Positions 32,804 through 40,662 of a stretch of 54,015 nucleotides of DNA are shown here, one piece after another. The stretch covers positions 1 through 54,015 of the forward strand of contig CAVJIP010000169.1 in NCBI GenBank assembly GCA_963649625.1, given 5' to 3'. The notes below the pieces were generated by a model. That model was not told the origin of the DNA. It searched no databases and saw only the letters and a program-made list of their open reading frames with translations. The translations under genes and the position numbers were made by a program. Numbering within the stretch: the first letter of the stretch is position 1; the number at the start of each line of letters is the position of its first letter. The stretch comes from HGM13006 sp963649625 (lineage in GTDB: Bacteria; Bacillota; Clostridia; Oscillospirales; Oscillospiraceae).

Positions 32804-34012
32804 TCAAAATCTGTGGGGCGAAAGGGGGGTGGATTTCCGCTGGGCCTCAATGAGCTGTCCGATCAGCTGATTGGACACCAGAAAGCCCTGAGGGGTAAAC
32901 CGCCAGCGGTCGTTTACCTGGCGGGTCAGTCCTCGCCCTCCATAAAGGGTCAAGACCTGTTCCAGCGGGTCAAAGGGCATCAGGAAGGTGGACTCATATT
33001 CTTTCCGCTCAATGCCGTAAACCGTGCGCATTCGCAGCATAACGTACTCACCGGCTCGCTCCTTAATGGGGACGTATTCACACTCCGTGGTAATGCTGTC
33101 CCCGGTGCGGATGGCCTTGATATAGCGGGCCAGGTCAGAAGCAAAGGTATAGCGGGTGCCCGCAAAGTCCGAGGCGGCAGAGGGGCCAAAGCTCATATAT
33201 TCCCCGCCCAGCCAATATTTCAGGTTGTGAACGCACTCCCGGCCGGTTTTGGCAAAGTTGGAGATCTCATACTGATGATAGCCGTAGGCCTCCAGGGTGG
33301 AGGCGGCGTAGAGGTACATGGCGGCCTGGGCATCGTCATCCGGCAGCGCCGCCTGGTATCGGTAATTGTACAGCGGGGTGCCGGGACTCAGAGTCAGCCC
33401 ATAGCAGGAGATATGCTCCGGCTTCAGGTCGATAATGGAGCCCAGGGCATCCGCCCACTGCTGGGGACTTTGGGCCGGAAGGCCGTACATAAGATCCAGG
33501 CTGATGTTGCCAAAGCCCGCATTCCGGGCAATGGCTACGGCCCGCTGGGCCTGACGGAAGGTATGAGGGCGGCCCAGAGCCTTGAGAATCTGGTCGTTGT
33601 TGCTCTGCACCCCAATGGAGATTCGGTTAAACCCGGCGGACAGCAGCCTTTGGCAGCCCTTCTCCGTGATGGAGTCCGGGTTGGCCTCCAGGGTCACTTC
33701 GGCGGACTTAGACACATTAAACCGCTTGGACAGGGTGGAGAACAGGCTTTTCAGCCGCTCCGGGCCAAAATAGCTGGGGGTGCCGCCGCCAAAATATACG
33801 CTGTCCACCACATATTTTGTGGCCCTTGCGCCGCCCTCCCGGATATGGGCCTCCAGGGCCTGGACGTAGCGATCCATCAGCTCCGGGGTTTTCTCGCTGC
33901 GGGGCAAACTGTAAAAGTCGCAGTACTGGCACTTGCTGCGGCAGAAGGGAATATGCACATAAATACCCAGGGACTTGCTTTGGGAGGTCAGCTTTTGAGA
34001 GGCTTTTGCCAT
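32804..34012 (-). CDS. hemW: HemW-family radical SAM haem chaperone
   Basis: A 402-residue radical SAM protein. IPFCRSKCQYCDF carries CxxxCxxC followed by the x-Phe/Cys region; YFGGGTPS, LEANPDS, RISIGVQS and SLDLMYGLPAQ are family blocks, and the C-terminal HemN_C domain is present. Such proteins were long named coproporphyrinogen oxidase but lack that activity and act in haem trafficking. The gene is 18 bp after lepA, a common pairing in Firmicutes. Confidence 0.93.
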   Translation of the reverse strand: MAKASQKLTSQSKSLGIYVHIPFCRSKCQYCDFYSLPRSEKTPELMDRYVQALEAHIREGGARATKYVVDSVYFGGGTPSYFGPERLKSLFSTLSKRFNVSKSAEVTLEANPDSITEKGCQRLLSAGFNRISIGVQSNNDQILKALGRPHTFRQAQRAVAIARNAGFGNISLDLMYGLPAQSPQQWADALGSIIDLKPEHISCYGLTLSPGTPLYNYRYQAALPDDDAQAAMYLYAASTLEAYGYHQYEISNFAKTGRECVHNLKYWLGGEYMSFGPSAASDFAGTRYTFASDLARYIKAIRTGDSITTECEYVPIKERAGEYVMLRMRTVYGIERKEYESTFLMPFDPLEQVLTLYGGRGLTRQVNDRWRFTPQGFLVSNQLIGQLIEAQRKSTPLSPHRF

Positions 34013-34030
34013 GATGAAATGTTCTCCTTT

Positions 34031-35839
34031 TTATTCCGAATCCAGCTTCAGGACGGCCATAAACGCCTCCTGGGGCACCTCTACGGAGCCAAAGCTGCGC
34101 ATACGCTTTTTTCCTTCCTTCTGCTTCTCCAGCAGCTTTTTCTTTCGGGTGATGTCGCCGCCGTAGCACTTGGCCAGCACGTCCTTCCGCAGGGCCTTGA
34201 TGGTCTCCCGGGCGATGATTTTAGAGCCGATGGCGGCCTGAACGGGAATTTCAAAAAGCTGGCGGGGAATGGTTTCCTTGAGCTTTTCGCAAATCTTTCT
34301 GGCCCGGGCATAGGCCTTGTCCGCATGGAGAATAAAGGACAGGGCATCCACAATGTCCCCATTGAGGAGAATATCCAGCTTGACCAGATTGCTCTCCCGG
34401 TAGCCGGTGAGCTCATAGTCCAGGGATGCATAGCCCCGGGTACGGGATTTCAGGCAATCGAAAAAGTCAAAAATAATCTCATTCAGGGGCATATCATAGT
34501 GGAGCTCTACCCGGCTCTGATCCAGATAGGTCAGGTCGATATACTCCCCCCGGCGATCCTGGCACAGCTCCATAATGCCTCCCACATACTCCGGCGGTGT
34601 AATGATGGAAGCCCGGACAAAGGGCTCCTCCGCCGTCTGAATCTCCGAGGGGTCGGGATAGTTCAGTGGATTGTCGATCATGTGGACGGTGCCGTCGGTT
34701 TTTGTGACCCGGTAAACCACGCTGGGGGCGGTGGTAATCAAGTCCAGGTTGAACTCCCGCTCCAGCCGAAGCTGAATGATCTCCATGTGTAGCAGCCCCA
34801 GAAAGCCGCACCGAAAGCCAAAGCCCAAAGCAATGGAGCTTTCCGGCTCATAGGACAAAGAGGCATCATTGAGCTTGAGCTTTTCCAGGGCATCCCGAAG
34901 CTCCGGGTATTTTGCCCCGTCGGCGGGGTAGACTCCGGAATACACCATAGGCTGGACATTCTTATAGCCCTGGAGGGGCTCCGCCGCAGGGTTATCATTG
35001 TCCGTGACCGTATCTCCCACCCGGGTGTCGGAGACGTTTTTAATGGAGGCGGTAAAGTAGCCCACCTCTCCGGCTCCCAGAGCCTCACAGGGCTCCATGC
35101 CCCGGGGATGAAGGTATCCCACCTCCACCACCTTATAAATGGCCCCGCCGGACATCATTCGCACGTCCATTCCCTGACGGAGCACCCCGTCCATGACCCG
35201 GAGATAGACGATCACGCCCTTATAGCTGTCGTATTGACTGTCAAAAATCAGGGCCCGCAGGGGCTTGCCCCGATCTCCCGTAGGGGCAGGCAGGTCATTT
35301 ACAATCATCTCCAGCACCGCATGGATATTGATGCCGTTTTTCGCAGAAATCTCCGGGGCATCCTGGGCAGGCAGACCGATAATGTCCTCGATCTCCTGCT
35401 TCACCCGCTGAGGATCCGCCGCAGGCAGGTCGATTTTGTTGATGACAGGAAACACCTCCAGCCCTGCGTCAATGGCCAGATAGGTATTGGCCAGGGTCTG
35501 GGCCTCCACCCCCTGGGAGGCATCCACCACCAGCACGGCCCCTTCGCAGGCGGCCAGGGAACGAGACACCTCATAGTTAAAGTCCACATGGCCCGGGGTG
35601 TCAATCAAATTGAGCACATAGGTCTCCCCGTTGTCGGCGGTGTAAAGGAGCCGTACCGCCCGGGCCTTGATGGTAATGCCCCGCTCCCGCTCCAACTCCA
35701 TATTGTCCAGAATCTGATCCTCCATCTCCCGGGCCTCCACCGCCTGGCAGTCCTCCAGCAGCCGGTCTGCCAGGGTGGATTTGCCGTGGTCAATGTGGGC
35801 AATGATGGAGAAGTTTCTGAGCTTGTCTAAATCGGTCAT
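34031..35839 (-). CDS. lepA: Elongation factor 4 (LepA)
   Basis: A 602-residue translational GTPase. G1 is AHIDHGKST, G2/switch I is RERGITIKARAV, G3 is DTPGHVDF and G4 is NKID; the unique LepA C-terminal domain ends in GDITRKKKLLEKQKEGKKRM. Length is normal. EF4 acts on paused or back-translocated ribosomes. Its promoter is strong (see next). Confidence 0.97.
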   Translation of the reverse strand: MTDLDKLRNFSIIAHIDHGKSTLADRLLEDCQAVEAREMEDQILDNMELERERGITIKARAVRLLYTADNGETYVLNLIDTPGHVDFNYEVSRSLAACEGAVLVVDASQGVEAQTLANTYLAIDAGLEVFPVINKIDLPAADPQRVKQEIEDIIGLPAQDAPEISAKNGINIHAVLEMIVNDLPAPTGDRGKPLRALIFDSQYDSYKGVIVYLRVMDGVLRQGMDVRMMSGGAIYKVVEVGYLHPRGMEPCEALGAGEVGYFTASIKNVSDTRVGDTVTDNDNPAAEPLQGYKNVQPMVYSGVYPADGAKYPELRDALEKLKLNDASLSYEPESSIALGFGFRCGFLGLLHMEIIQLRLEREFNLDLITTAPSVVYRVTKTDGTVHMIDNPLNYPDPSEIQTAEEPFVRASIITPPEYVGGIMELCQDRRGEYIDLTYLDQSRVELHYDMPLNEIIFDFFDCLKSRTRGYASLDYELTGYRESNLVKLDILLNGDIVDALSFILHADKAYARARKICEKLKETIPRQLFEIPVQAAIGSKIIARETIKALRKDVLAKCYGGDITRKKKLLEKQKEGKKRMRSFGSVEVPQEAFMAVLKLDSE

Positions 35840-35870
35840 AGCTACACCTCATACATTCCATATCCCGATT

Positions 35871-35899
35871 AGTATATGTGATTTTTGTTGATTTGTAAA
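35871..35899 (-). promoter_or_regulatory. lepA-hemW promoter
   Basis: Minus-strand TTTACA (35894-35899), 17 bp, TATACT (35871-35876), about 30 bp upstream of the lepA start. Confidence 0.7.
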
Positions 35900-35923
35900 G
35901 AAATTTTCCATGGAAAGAGAAAA

Positions 35924-35955
35924 AGCGCAGACCAGCCCGGCGGGTCAGTCTGCAC
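35924..35955 (-). terminator. Terminator after the glycosyltransferase gene
   Basis: On the minus strand GCAGAC...CCCG / GGGC...GTCTGC form a hairpin with two internal mismatches, followed by GCTTTTTCTC. Confidence 0.6.
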
Positions 35956-35966
35956 GCATTCCGGTG

Positions 35967-36926
35967 TCAGGGCTTCTTTGTCTCCTCCCAGGTTCGCTCA
36001 CTGATAATATACCTGGGGCGGGCTTTTGTCTCCAAATAGATTTTGCCGATATACTCCCCGATAATACCCAGGCAGATCAGCTGTACGCCGGAGACAAAGC
36101 AGACTATGCAGGTGGTGCTGGCCCAGCCGGCCACGGTGTTGCCCAGGGCGGCACCGATCAGGGCCCAAAGTACCCCCACAAAGCTCACCAGAGCCACCAG
36201 CACCCCGAAACCGGTAATCAGCCGCAGAGGCTTCACCGACAGGCTGGTGATTCCATCCATGGCCAGGGCCAGCATTTTCGACAGGGGATAGTGGCTCTCC
36301 CCGGCAATGCGCTCATGGCGGGCATACTCCACGGAGGTGCTCTTAAAGCCCACCAGCGGCACCATGCCCCGGAGGAACAGATTGACCTCCCGGAATTGAG
36401 CCAGCTCCCGGAGGACCCGGCTGCTGAGGAGCCGGTAGTCTGCGTGATTGTAGACCACCTGGGCCCCCATGGCGTTCAGGAGCTTATAGAAGCTCTGGGC
36501 GGTAAACCGTTTGAAAAAGGTGTCGGTCTCCCGGGAGGAGCGGACACCGTAGACCACGTCACAGCCCTCCAAATAGGCCTCCACCATGGCATCCATGGCG
36601 TTGATGTCGTCCTGGCCGTCACAGTCAATGGAAATGGTAATGTCGCAACGCTCCTTCGCCTCCATCAGTCCCGCCCAGACGGCGTTTTGGTGGCCCCGGT
36701 TCCGGCTCTGACAGATGCCGATATAGTGGGGATCCTGCCGGGACAGCTCCTGAATGATCTCCCAGGTACGGTCACGGCTTCCGTCGTTGACAAAAAGCAC
36801 CCGGCTGTCCGGGGAGATCTTCCCCTGACCGGAAAGCTGGGTGAGCTTTTCCAGAAACAGGGGTGCGGTAATGGGGAGAACCTCCTGCTCGTTATAGCAG
36901 GGAACGACAATATATAGTACAGGCAA
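35967..36926 (-). CDS. Family 2 glycosyltransferase, DPM1/GtrB-type with two C-terminal membrane helices
   Basis: A 319-residue membrane glycosyltransferase. The GT-A core has VVPCYNEQEVLP, FVNDGSRDRTW, and SIDCDGQDD as the metal-binding DxD region; YRLLSSR follows. Two long hydrophobic segments (~230-290) anchor it. Relatives transfer a sugar from a nucleotide to polyprenyl phosphate. No teichoic acid or O-antigen cluster is adjacent. The start is TTG (36926), supported by GAAAGGAC about 8 bp upstream. Confidence 0.88.
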   Translation of the reverse strand: MPVLYIVVPCYNEQEVLPITAPLFLEKLTQLSGQGKISPDSRVLFVNDGSRDRTWEIIQELSRQDPHYIGICQSRNRGHQNAVWAGLMEAKERCDITISIDCDGQDDINAMDAMVEAYLEGCDVVYGVRSSRETDTFFKRFTAQSFYKLLNAMGAQVVYNHADYRLLSSRVLRELAQFREVNLFLRGMVPLVGFKSTSVEYARHERIAGESHYPLSKMLALAMDGITSLSVKPLRLITGFGVLVALVSFVGVLWALIGAALGNTVAGWASTTCIVCFVSGVQLICLGIIGEYIGKIYLETKARPRYIISERTWEETKKP

Positions 36927-37071
36927 TGATCATGTCCTTTCTTGCGGAAATCTCCATATCCGTAGTATAGACGGTTTTCCTAAAAAAGTAAAGGCAATAC
37001 CGCATAATCCGGTGAGGAACTTTGGCGCAATTGTGTGGTGTTTCCTAAAGGCAAAAGCCAAGAAAACACAG

Positions 37072-37090
37072 CCACCGGCGAAGCCGGTGG
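37072..37090 (-). repeat. IS200 right-end hairpin
   Basis: CCACCGGC-gaa-GCCGGTGG, a perfect 8 bp stem with a 3-base loop, typical of the right-end structure recognised by HUH transposases of this family. Confidence 0.7.
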
Positions 37091-37124
37091 TTGTTCATAT
37101 GCGGGCATAGCCCTCTATTCCTCG

Positions 37125-37145
37125 CTTATGCGTAAAACGCATAAG
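37125..37145. repeat. Second hairpin inside the IS200 right end
   Basis: CTTATGCGT-aaa-ACGCATAAG, a perfect 9 bp stem between the right-end hairpin and the transposase stop. It may terminate transcription or belong to the end recognition structure. Confidence 0.5.
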
Positions 37146-37171
37146 TACGATCTGCCAGCCGCATAGGATTG

Positions 37172-37633
37172 TTACTTGCGGCCCGTAAACGGGCTATACG
37201 ACGGGATTCTTAGCTGTTCGCCCATCTCGTCTTCCTTTAGCTGGTTCTCGACGTACTCTTTAATTCGGCTCGCATTCTTTCCGACCGTATCTACATAATA
37301 ACCCCGGCACCAAAATTCCCGATTCCGGAATTTATATTTGAGTTCGCCGAATTGCTCATAAAGCATGGTACTGCTCTTGCCTTTGAGATAACCCATAAAG
37401 CTCGATACTGCAATCTTCGGCGGAATTTCGACGAATAGATGGATATGATCTGGGCATGCTTCCGCCGCAATCACTCTTACTCCCTTCCATTCGCATAACT
37501 GCCGCAGAATTTTTCCTACTGCTGCTCTCTTTTCGTAATAGAATACCTTCCGACGGTACTTCGGTGCAAACACAATGTGGTATTTGCAATTCCATTTTGT
37601 ATGTGATAAACTGTTGATATCATTCATTCCCAT
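37172..37633 (-). CDS. tnpA: IS200/IS605-family TnpA transposase
   Basis: A 153-residue HUH single-strand transposase. The HUH motif is PDHIHLFVEIP, the catalytic Tyr lies in WCRGYYVDTVGKN, and the opening KWNCKYHIVFAPKYRR is typical of the family. It is intact, so the element may be active. GGGAGG lies 8 bp before the ATG. Composition is clearly lower in GC than the neighbours, consistent with transfer. Confidence 0.95.
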   Translation of the reverse strand: MGMNDINSLSHTKWNCKYHIVFAPKYRRKVFYYEKRAAVGKILRQLCEWKGVRVIAAEACPDHIHLFVEIPPKIAVSSFMGYLKGKSSTMLYEQFGELKYKFRNREFWCRGYYVDTVGKNASRIKEYVENQLKEDEMGEQLRIPSYSPFTGRK

Positions 37634-37725
37634 AATGAATGCCTCCCTGTTATTTTTATTGTGCAGTTGGCAGACCGCTCAATAATTTTAGCAGGGATTT
37701 TTCTTCATCGCCATAGGCTTTTTTG

Positions 37726-37748
37726 AACCACTCGCTTAGCGAGTGGTT
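37726..37748 (-). repeat. IS200 left-end hairpin
   Basis: AACCACTCGC-tta-GCGAGTGGTT, a perfect 10 bp stem with a 3-base loop, upstream of the transposase start at the expected left-end position. Confidence 0.7.
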
Positions 37749-37763
37749 TTCGTTATACAAGAC

Positions 37764-37791
37764 CCCGGTGCGGCGGCTACTCCGCACCGGG
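37764..37791 (-). terminator. Terminator after the CoA-transferase gene
   Basis: CCCGGTGCGG and CCGCACCGGG pair perfectly (10 bp, 8-base loop); on the minus strand GTCTTGT follows, only weakly U-rich. The IS200 left end lies 15 bp beyond, so the element inserted just past this hairpin. Confidence 0.65.
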
Positions 37792-37826
37792 ATCCGGCTA
37801 TCGGCCTTACGGCCAGAGGTATGACG

Positions 37827-39128
37827 TTAAATATAAAACAGCTTTTGGGCCTCCCGGCGCAGTTCCTCCCGGTAATCGGGATGGGCAATGGCAATCAGGC
37901 TCTTGACCCGGTTCTGGACGGTCTGGCCGCGCATATGGGCAATGCCGTACTCGGTGACTACAATGTCCACATAGGGCCGGGGAATGGTGACAACGGCACC
38001 TGGGGTCAGAATGGGCTTGATTTTAGAGGCCCCCTTATTGGTGGTGGAGTGCATAATCAGAATGCTCCGTCCACCCCGGCTGTGGGCGGCACCATAGGCA
38101 AAGTCGAAGGCGCCGCCCGGGCCGGAATACTGCCGGGTACCAATGGTTTCGGAGCACACCTGGCCGGTCAGGTCGATTTCCATAATGGCGTTAATGGAGA
38201 CCATATTGTCGTTCTGCTTGATAATCATAGGGTCGGTCACATAGCTGGCTGGCCGGATTATGCAGTCGGGGTTCTCATGGAGCATATCGAACAGGTGGCT
38301 GGTGCCGCCGGCAAAGCAGAAAATGTGCTTGCCGGGATTCAGATTCTTCCGGGCCCCGGTGATAATGCCCTTTTCCACCATGGTTCCCATCAGGTTGGTG
38401 AACATTTCGCTGTGGATGCCCAAATCCCTTTTATCCATCAGATTCCGGGCGCAGGCGTTGGGCAGAGAGCCAATGCCCAGCTGAATGGTGTCGCCGTCAT
38501 GCACCAGCTCGGCAACATACTGGCCGATTTTATTGTCAATGTCCGAGGAGGGGGCATCGGGAATCTCATAGATGGGATACTCCACCTCATAGAAGGCGTC
38601 CACATCCCGGATGTTGATGTCTACGCCGCCGTGGACGGTTTTCAGGTTTCGGTTGACCTCCAGGATGATCTTTTTACAGGACAGGGGATCAATGTCCCTT
38701 TCCCACATCTGGGAAAGGTTGACCTGGAAGTTGCCCCTTTCGTCCATGGGCGTGACTGCGGCAATATAGGTGTTGCGGGGGTTGGCGGCATTGTACCAGA
38801 TGGGCTGATCCCGCAGGTCGTTGGGCACGAAGGTGCAGTTGCCCAGCTCCAGGGGACGCTCCCAGCCCTTGGCGAAAAAGGCGGACTGGGTGAGAATATG
38901 GCCCTTGATGTCCTCATTCTGGAGAAAGCCGAAGTCGCTGGAGCGGCCCTTGAGCACGGTAACGCCCTCTACCCGATGGGCCACGGTATGCAGCTTCTCA
39001 CAAAACAACTTTGGCTCGTTGCAGTCCTTGCCGAAGCAGATGTGATCTCCGGACTGGATCATGTCCAGACACTGCTCCAGGGTGCGCTTTTTTTCCTCGT
39101 ACAGCTTCTGATAATCGGTGTAAGCCAT
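37827..39128 (-). CDS. Acetyl-CoA hydrolase/transferase family protein (butyrate/4-hydroxybutyrate type)
   Basis: A 433-residue class I CoA-transferase. The catalytic Glu region is VCSETIGTRQYSGPGGAFDF; IQLGIGSLPNA and the C-terminal DIVVTEYGIAHMRGQT are conserved. It moves CoA between a carboxylate such as acetate and an acyl-CoA such as butyryl- or 4-hydroxybutyryl-CoA; the exact pair cannot be told from sequence by eye. I use ATG 39128, where the family's YQKLYEEKKRTLEQ helix begins and AAAGAGG precedes. Divergent from a PucR-type regulator. Confidence 0.88.
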   Translation of the reverse strand: MAYTDYQKLYEEKKRTLEQCLDMIQSGDHICFGKDCNEPKLFCEKLHTVAHRVEGVTVLKGRSSDFGFLQNEDIKGHILTQSAFFAKGWERPLELGNCTFVPNDLRDQPIWYNAANPRNTYIAAVTPMDERGNFQVNLSQMWERDIDPLSCKKIILEVNRNLKTVHGGVDINIRDVDAFYEVEYPIYEIPDAPSSDIDNKIGQYVAELVHDGDTIQLGIGSLPNACARNLMDKRDLGIHSEMFTNLMGTMVEKGIITGARKNLNPGKHIFCFAGGTSHLFDMLHENPDCIIRPASYVTDPMIIKQNDNMVSINAIMEIDLTGQVCSETIGTRQYSGPGGAFDFAYGAAHSRGGRSILIMHSTTNKGASKIKPILTPGAVVTIPRPYVDIVVTEYGIAHMRGQTVQNRVKSLIAIAHPDYREELRREAQKLFYI

Positions 39129-39272
39129 GGATACCTCTTTCCCGGGCAATGGCCCGCATTTCTTGTTCCTTCTGGGCCTATTGTAGTCTTTTCCCGGGGA
39201 GGTCGTAAAGAACAGTTTGCACACTCTTTTTTCAGATTATGTACAGAACTGCACAAAATTTCAGCAATCCTG

Positions 39273-39301
39273 CTGACATCGAGATATTTTTTTGTTATAC
39301 T
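39273..39301 (+). promoter_or_regulatory. Promoter of the PucR-type regulator gene
   Basis: CTGACA (39273-39278), 17 bp, TATACT (39296-39301). The 207 bp between the divergent genes also must hold the CoA-transferase promoter, which I could not assign. Confidence 0.65.
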
Positions 39302-39335
39302 ATGCACACAGCAACAGACAAAGGGGAGCGTACAG

Positions 39336-40610
39336 ATGCAGACCAATCACCTGTCACGGGATATTCATGAGCTGATGCGGGGCCGCACCCTACAGGAGCT
39401 GCTGGACACCGCCCGGCGGCACCTGAAAAGCCCGCTGATTTTGGCGGACCTGACTTTTCATGTGCTGGCCATCACCCAGGACAGCTCCATCACCGACCCA
39501 CGTTGGGTTCAAATCAACAAGGAACGCTGTCTGCCCCTGAACATTGTCAACATCGGCCTGTATCACTCGGCCCTTCGGACGGATGCCCCGGTGCTCTCCA
39601 CAGACTCCACGGGGCTGCCCATTGTCCGATGCGCCGTGGCCCAGGAGGAAAAGCTCATCGGCTATCTCCTGTGCCCCGGCTACGGCGGCCCGCCCACCCA
39701 GGAGCAGCTGGATTTAATGCAGGTACTCAGCGATTTATGCGCCCTGCGGATGCAAAAGGATCTGCACTATGCGGAATACCCGGAGAATATGCTGGAATTT
39801 TTTATATCCGACCTGCTCAACGGATCCATCGAGGACGAGCAAAAACTGCTGGATCGCTGCCGGTTCTTCCAATGGAATCTGAAAATGCCCTATCGGGTGC
39901 TGACCATTCGCCCGGTGGGAAAACCGGAGGCGGCGGAGGGGGGAGATTATCTGGAGCTGGAACGGCAGCGGAGTGCGCTCCAGGGAAAATTCCCGGCGGC
40001 CACGGCCTTTCTCTATGGCAGTCAGATCAAGCTGGTGATTCACGTTTACGACCAAACCACCCAGGATGCCCTGATTTTGGGGGAGGTGGGAGCCTTTTTG
40101 AAGGAGCGTCAACTGGCAGCAGGGGTCAGCCAGACGGCCTATCACCTGCGGAATATTTCCGGGCGGCATCAGCAGGCCATGAAGGCCCTGGAGATGGGGA
40201 TGCTGCTGGAGGGAGCGGGGCCCCTGTTTTACTATGACAGCTATTCCATCTACCACTGTCTGGAGCTGTGTGCGCCCCAGGTGAGTCTGCTCCAGCTGTG
40301 TCATTCGGCGGTGCTAAAGCTGGAGTCCTATGACCGAAAAAACGGCACGGAGCTGCTGGGAACACTCCATGCCTATCTTTCCTGCCACAGCAACCTGAGT
40401 GAGGCCGCCGCATCCCTCTATATTCATCGGAACACCCTGTCCAAGCGGCTGGACAAAATCAACGACCTGATCCATGTGGATTTTGGGGATGCGGAGACGG
40501 TGTTCCACCTGATGTTTTCCTATCGGATTTTGGAATACTACGGAGCCACGGTCATGCGGGACTCCTACGAAAACTGGATGGAGCGCAGCCCCACCCTGCG
40601 GCATCCGTAA
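39336..40610 (+). CDS. PucR-type (CdaR-like) helix-turn-helix regulator
   Basis: A 424-residue regulator. The C-terminal ~60 residues are the PucR HTH: LHAYLSCHSNLSEAAASLYI then HRNTLSKRLDKI. The middle (~170-330) has the GGDEF-like fold of the CdaR family and the N-terminus (~1-150) looks like a sensory domain. AAGGGGAG lies 8 bp before ATG 39336; the frame is open for far longer upstream but that part is antisense to the CoA-transferase. It may control the divergent CoA-transferase (inference). Confidence 0.87.
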   Translation: MQTNHLSRDIHELMRGRTLQELLDTARRHLKSPLILADLTFHVLAITQDSSITDPRWVQINKERCLPLNIVNIGLYHSALRTDAPVLSTDSTGLPIVRCAVAQEEKLIGYLLCPGYGGPPTQEQLDLMQVLSDLCALRMQKDLHYAEYPENMLEFFISDLLNGSIEDEQKLLDRCRFFQWNLKMPYRVLTIRPVGKPEAAEGGDYLELERQRSALQGKFPAATAFLYGSQIKLVIHVYDQTTQDALILGEVGAFLKERQLAAGVSQTAYHLRNISGRHQQAMKALEMGMLLEGAGPLFYYDSYSIYHCLELCAPQVSLLQLCHSAVLKLESYDRKNGTELLGTLHAYLSCHSNLSEAAASLYIHRNTLSKRLDKINDLIHVDFGDAETVFHLMFSYRILEYYGATVMRDSYENWMERSPTLRHP

Positions 40611-40621
40611 CAAGGGGAAAA

Positions 40622-40647
40622 TGGGGTGCTGCTCCGGCAGCACCCCA
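40622..40647. terminator. Shared terminator between pucR-type gene and groEL
   Basis: TGGGGTGCTGC and GCAGCACCCCA form an 11 bp perfect stem with a 4-base loop between the two convergent genes; an ATTTTCC tract follows on the minus strand. Confidence 0.75.
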
Positions 40648-40662
40648 TAACTCTGCATTTTA

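Larger units (their letters stand above)
37060..37755 (-). mobile_element. IS200-type insertion sequence (approximate ends)
   Basis: About 700 bp with one transposase gene and subterminal hairpins at both ends (37726-37748 at the left end in transposon orientation, 37072-37090 at the right). No tnpB accessory gene. Exact ends cannot be fixed without comparison to an empty site. Confidence 0.85.

Noticed and set aside
32813..34792. 659-codon plus-strand open frame
   Set aside because: Antisense to hemW and lepA, both certain; same low-complexity shadow pattern.
37060..37150. CRISPR-like repeats
   Set aside because: The hairpins are single copies at the ends of an IS200 element, with no repeated spacing.
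37743..39335. N-terminal extension of the PucR-type regulator (over 500 codons)
   Set aside because: It is antisense to the CoA-transferase; the real start at 39336 has a promoter and ribosome site directly upstream.
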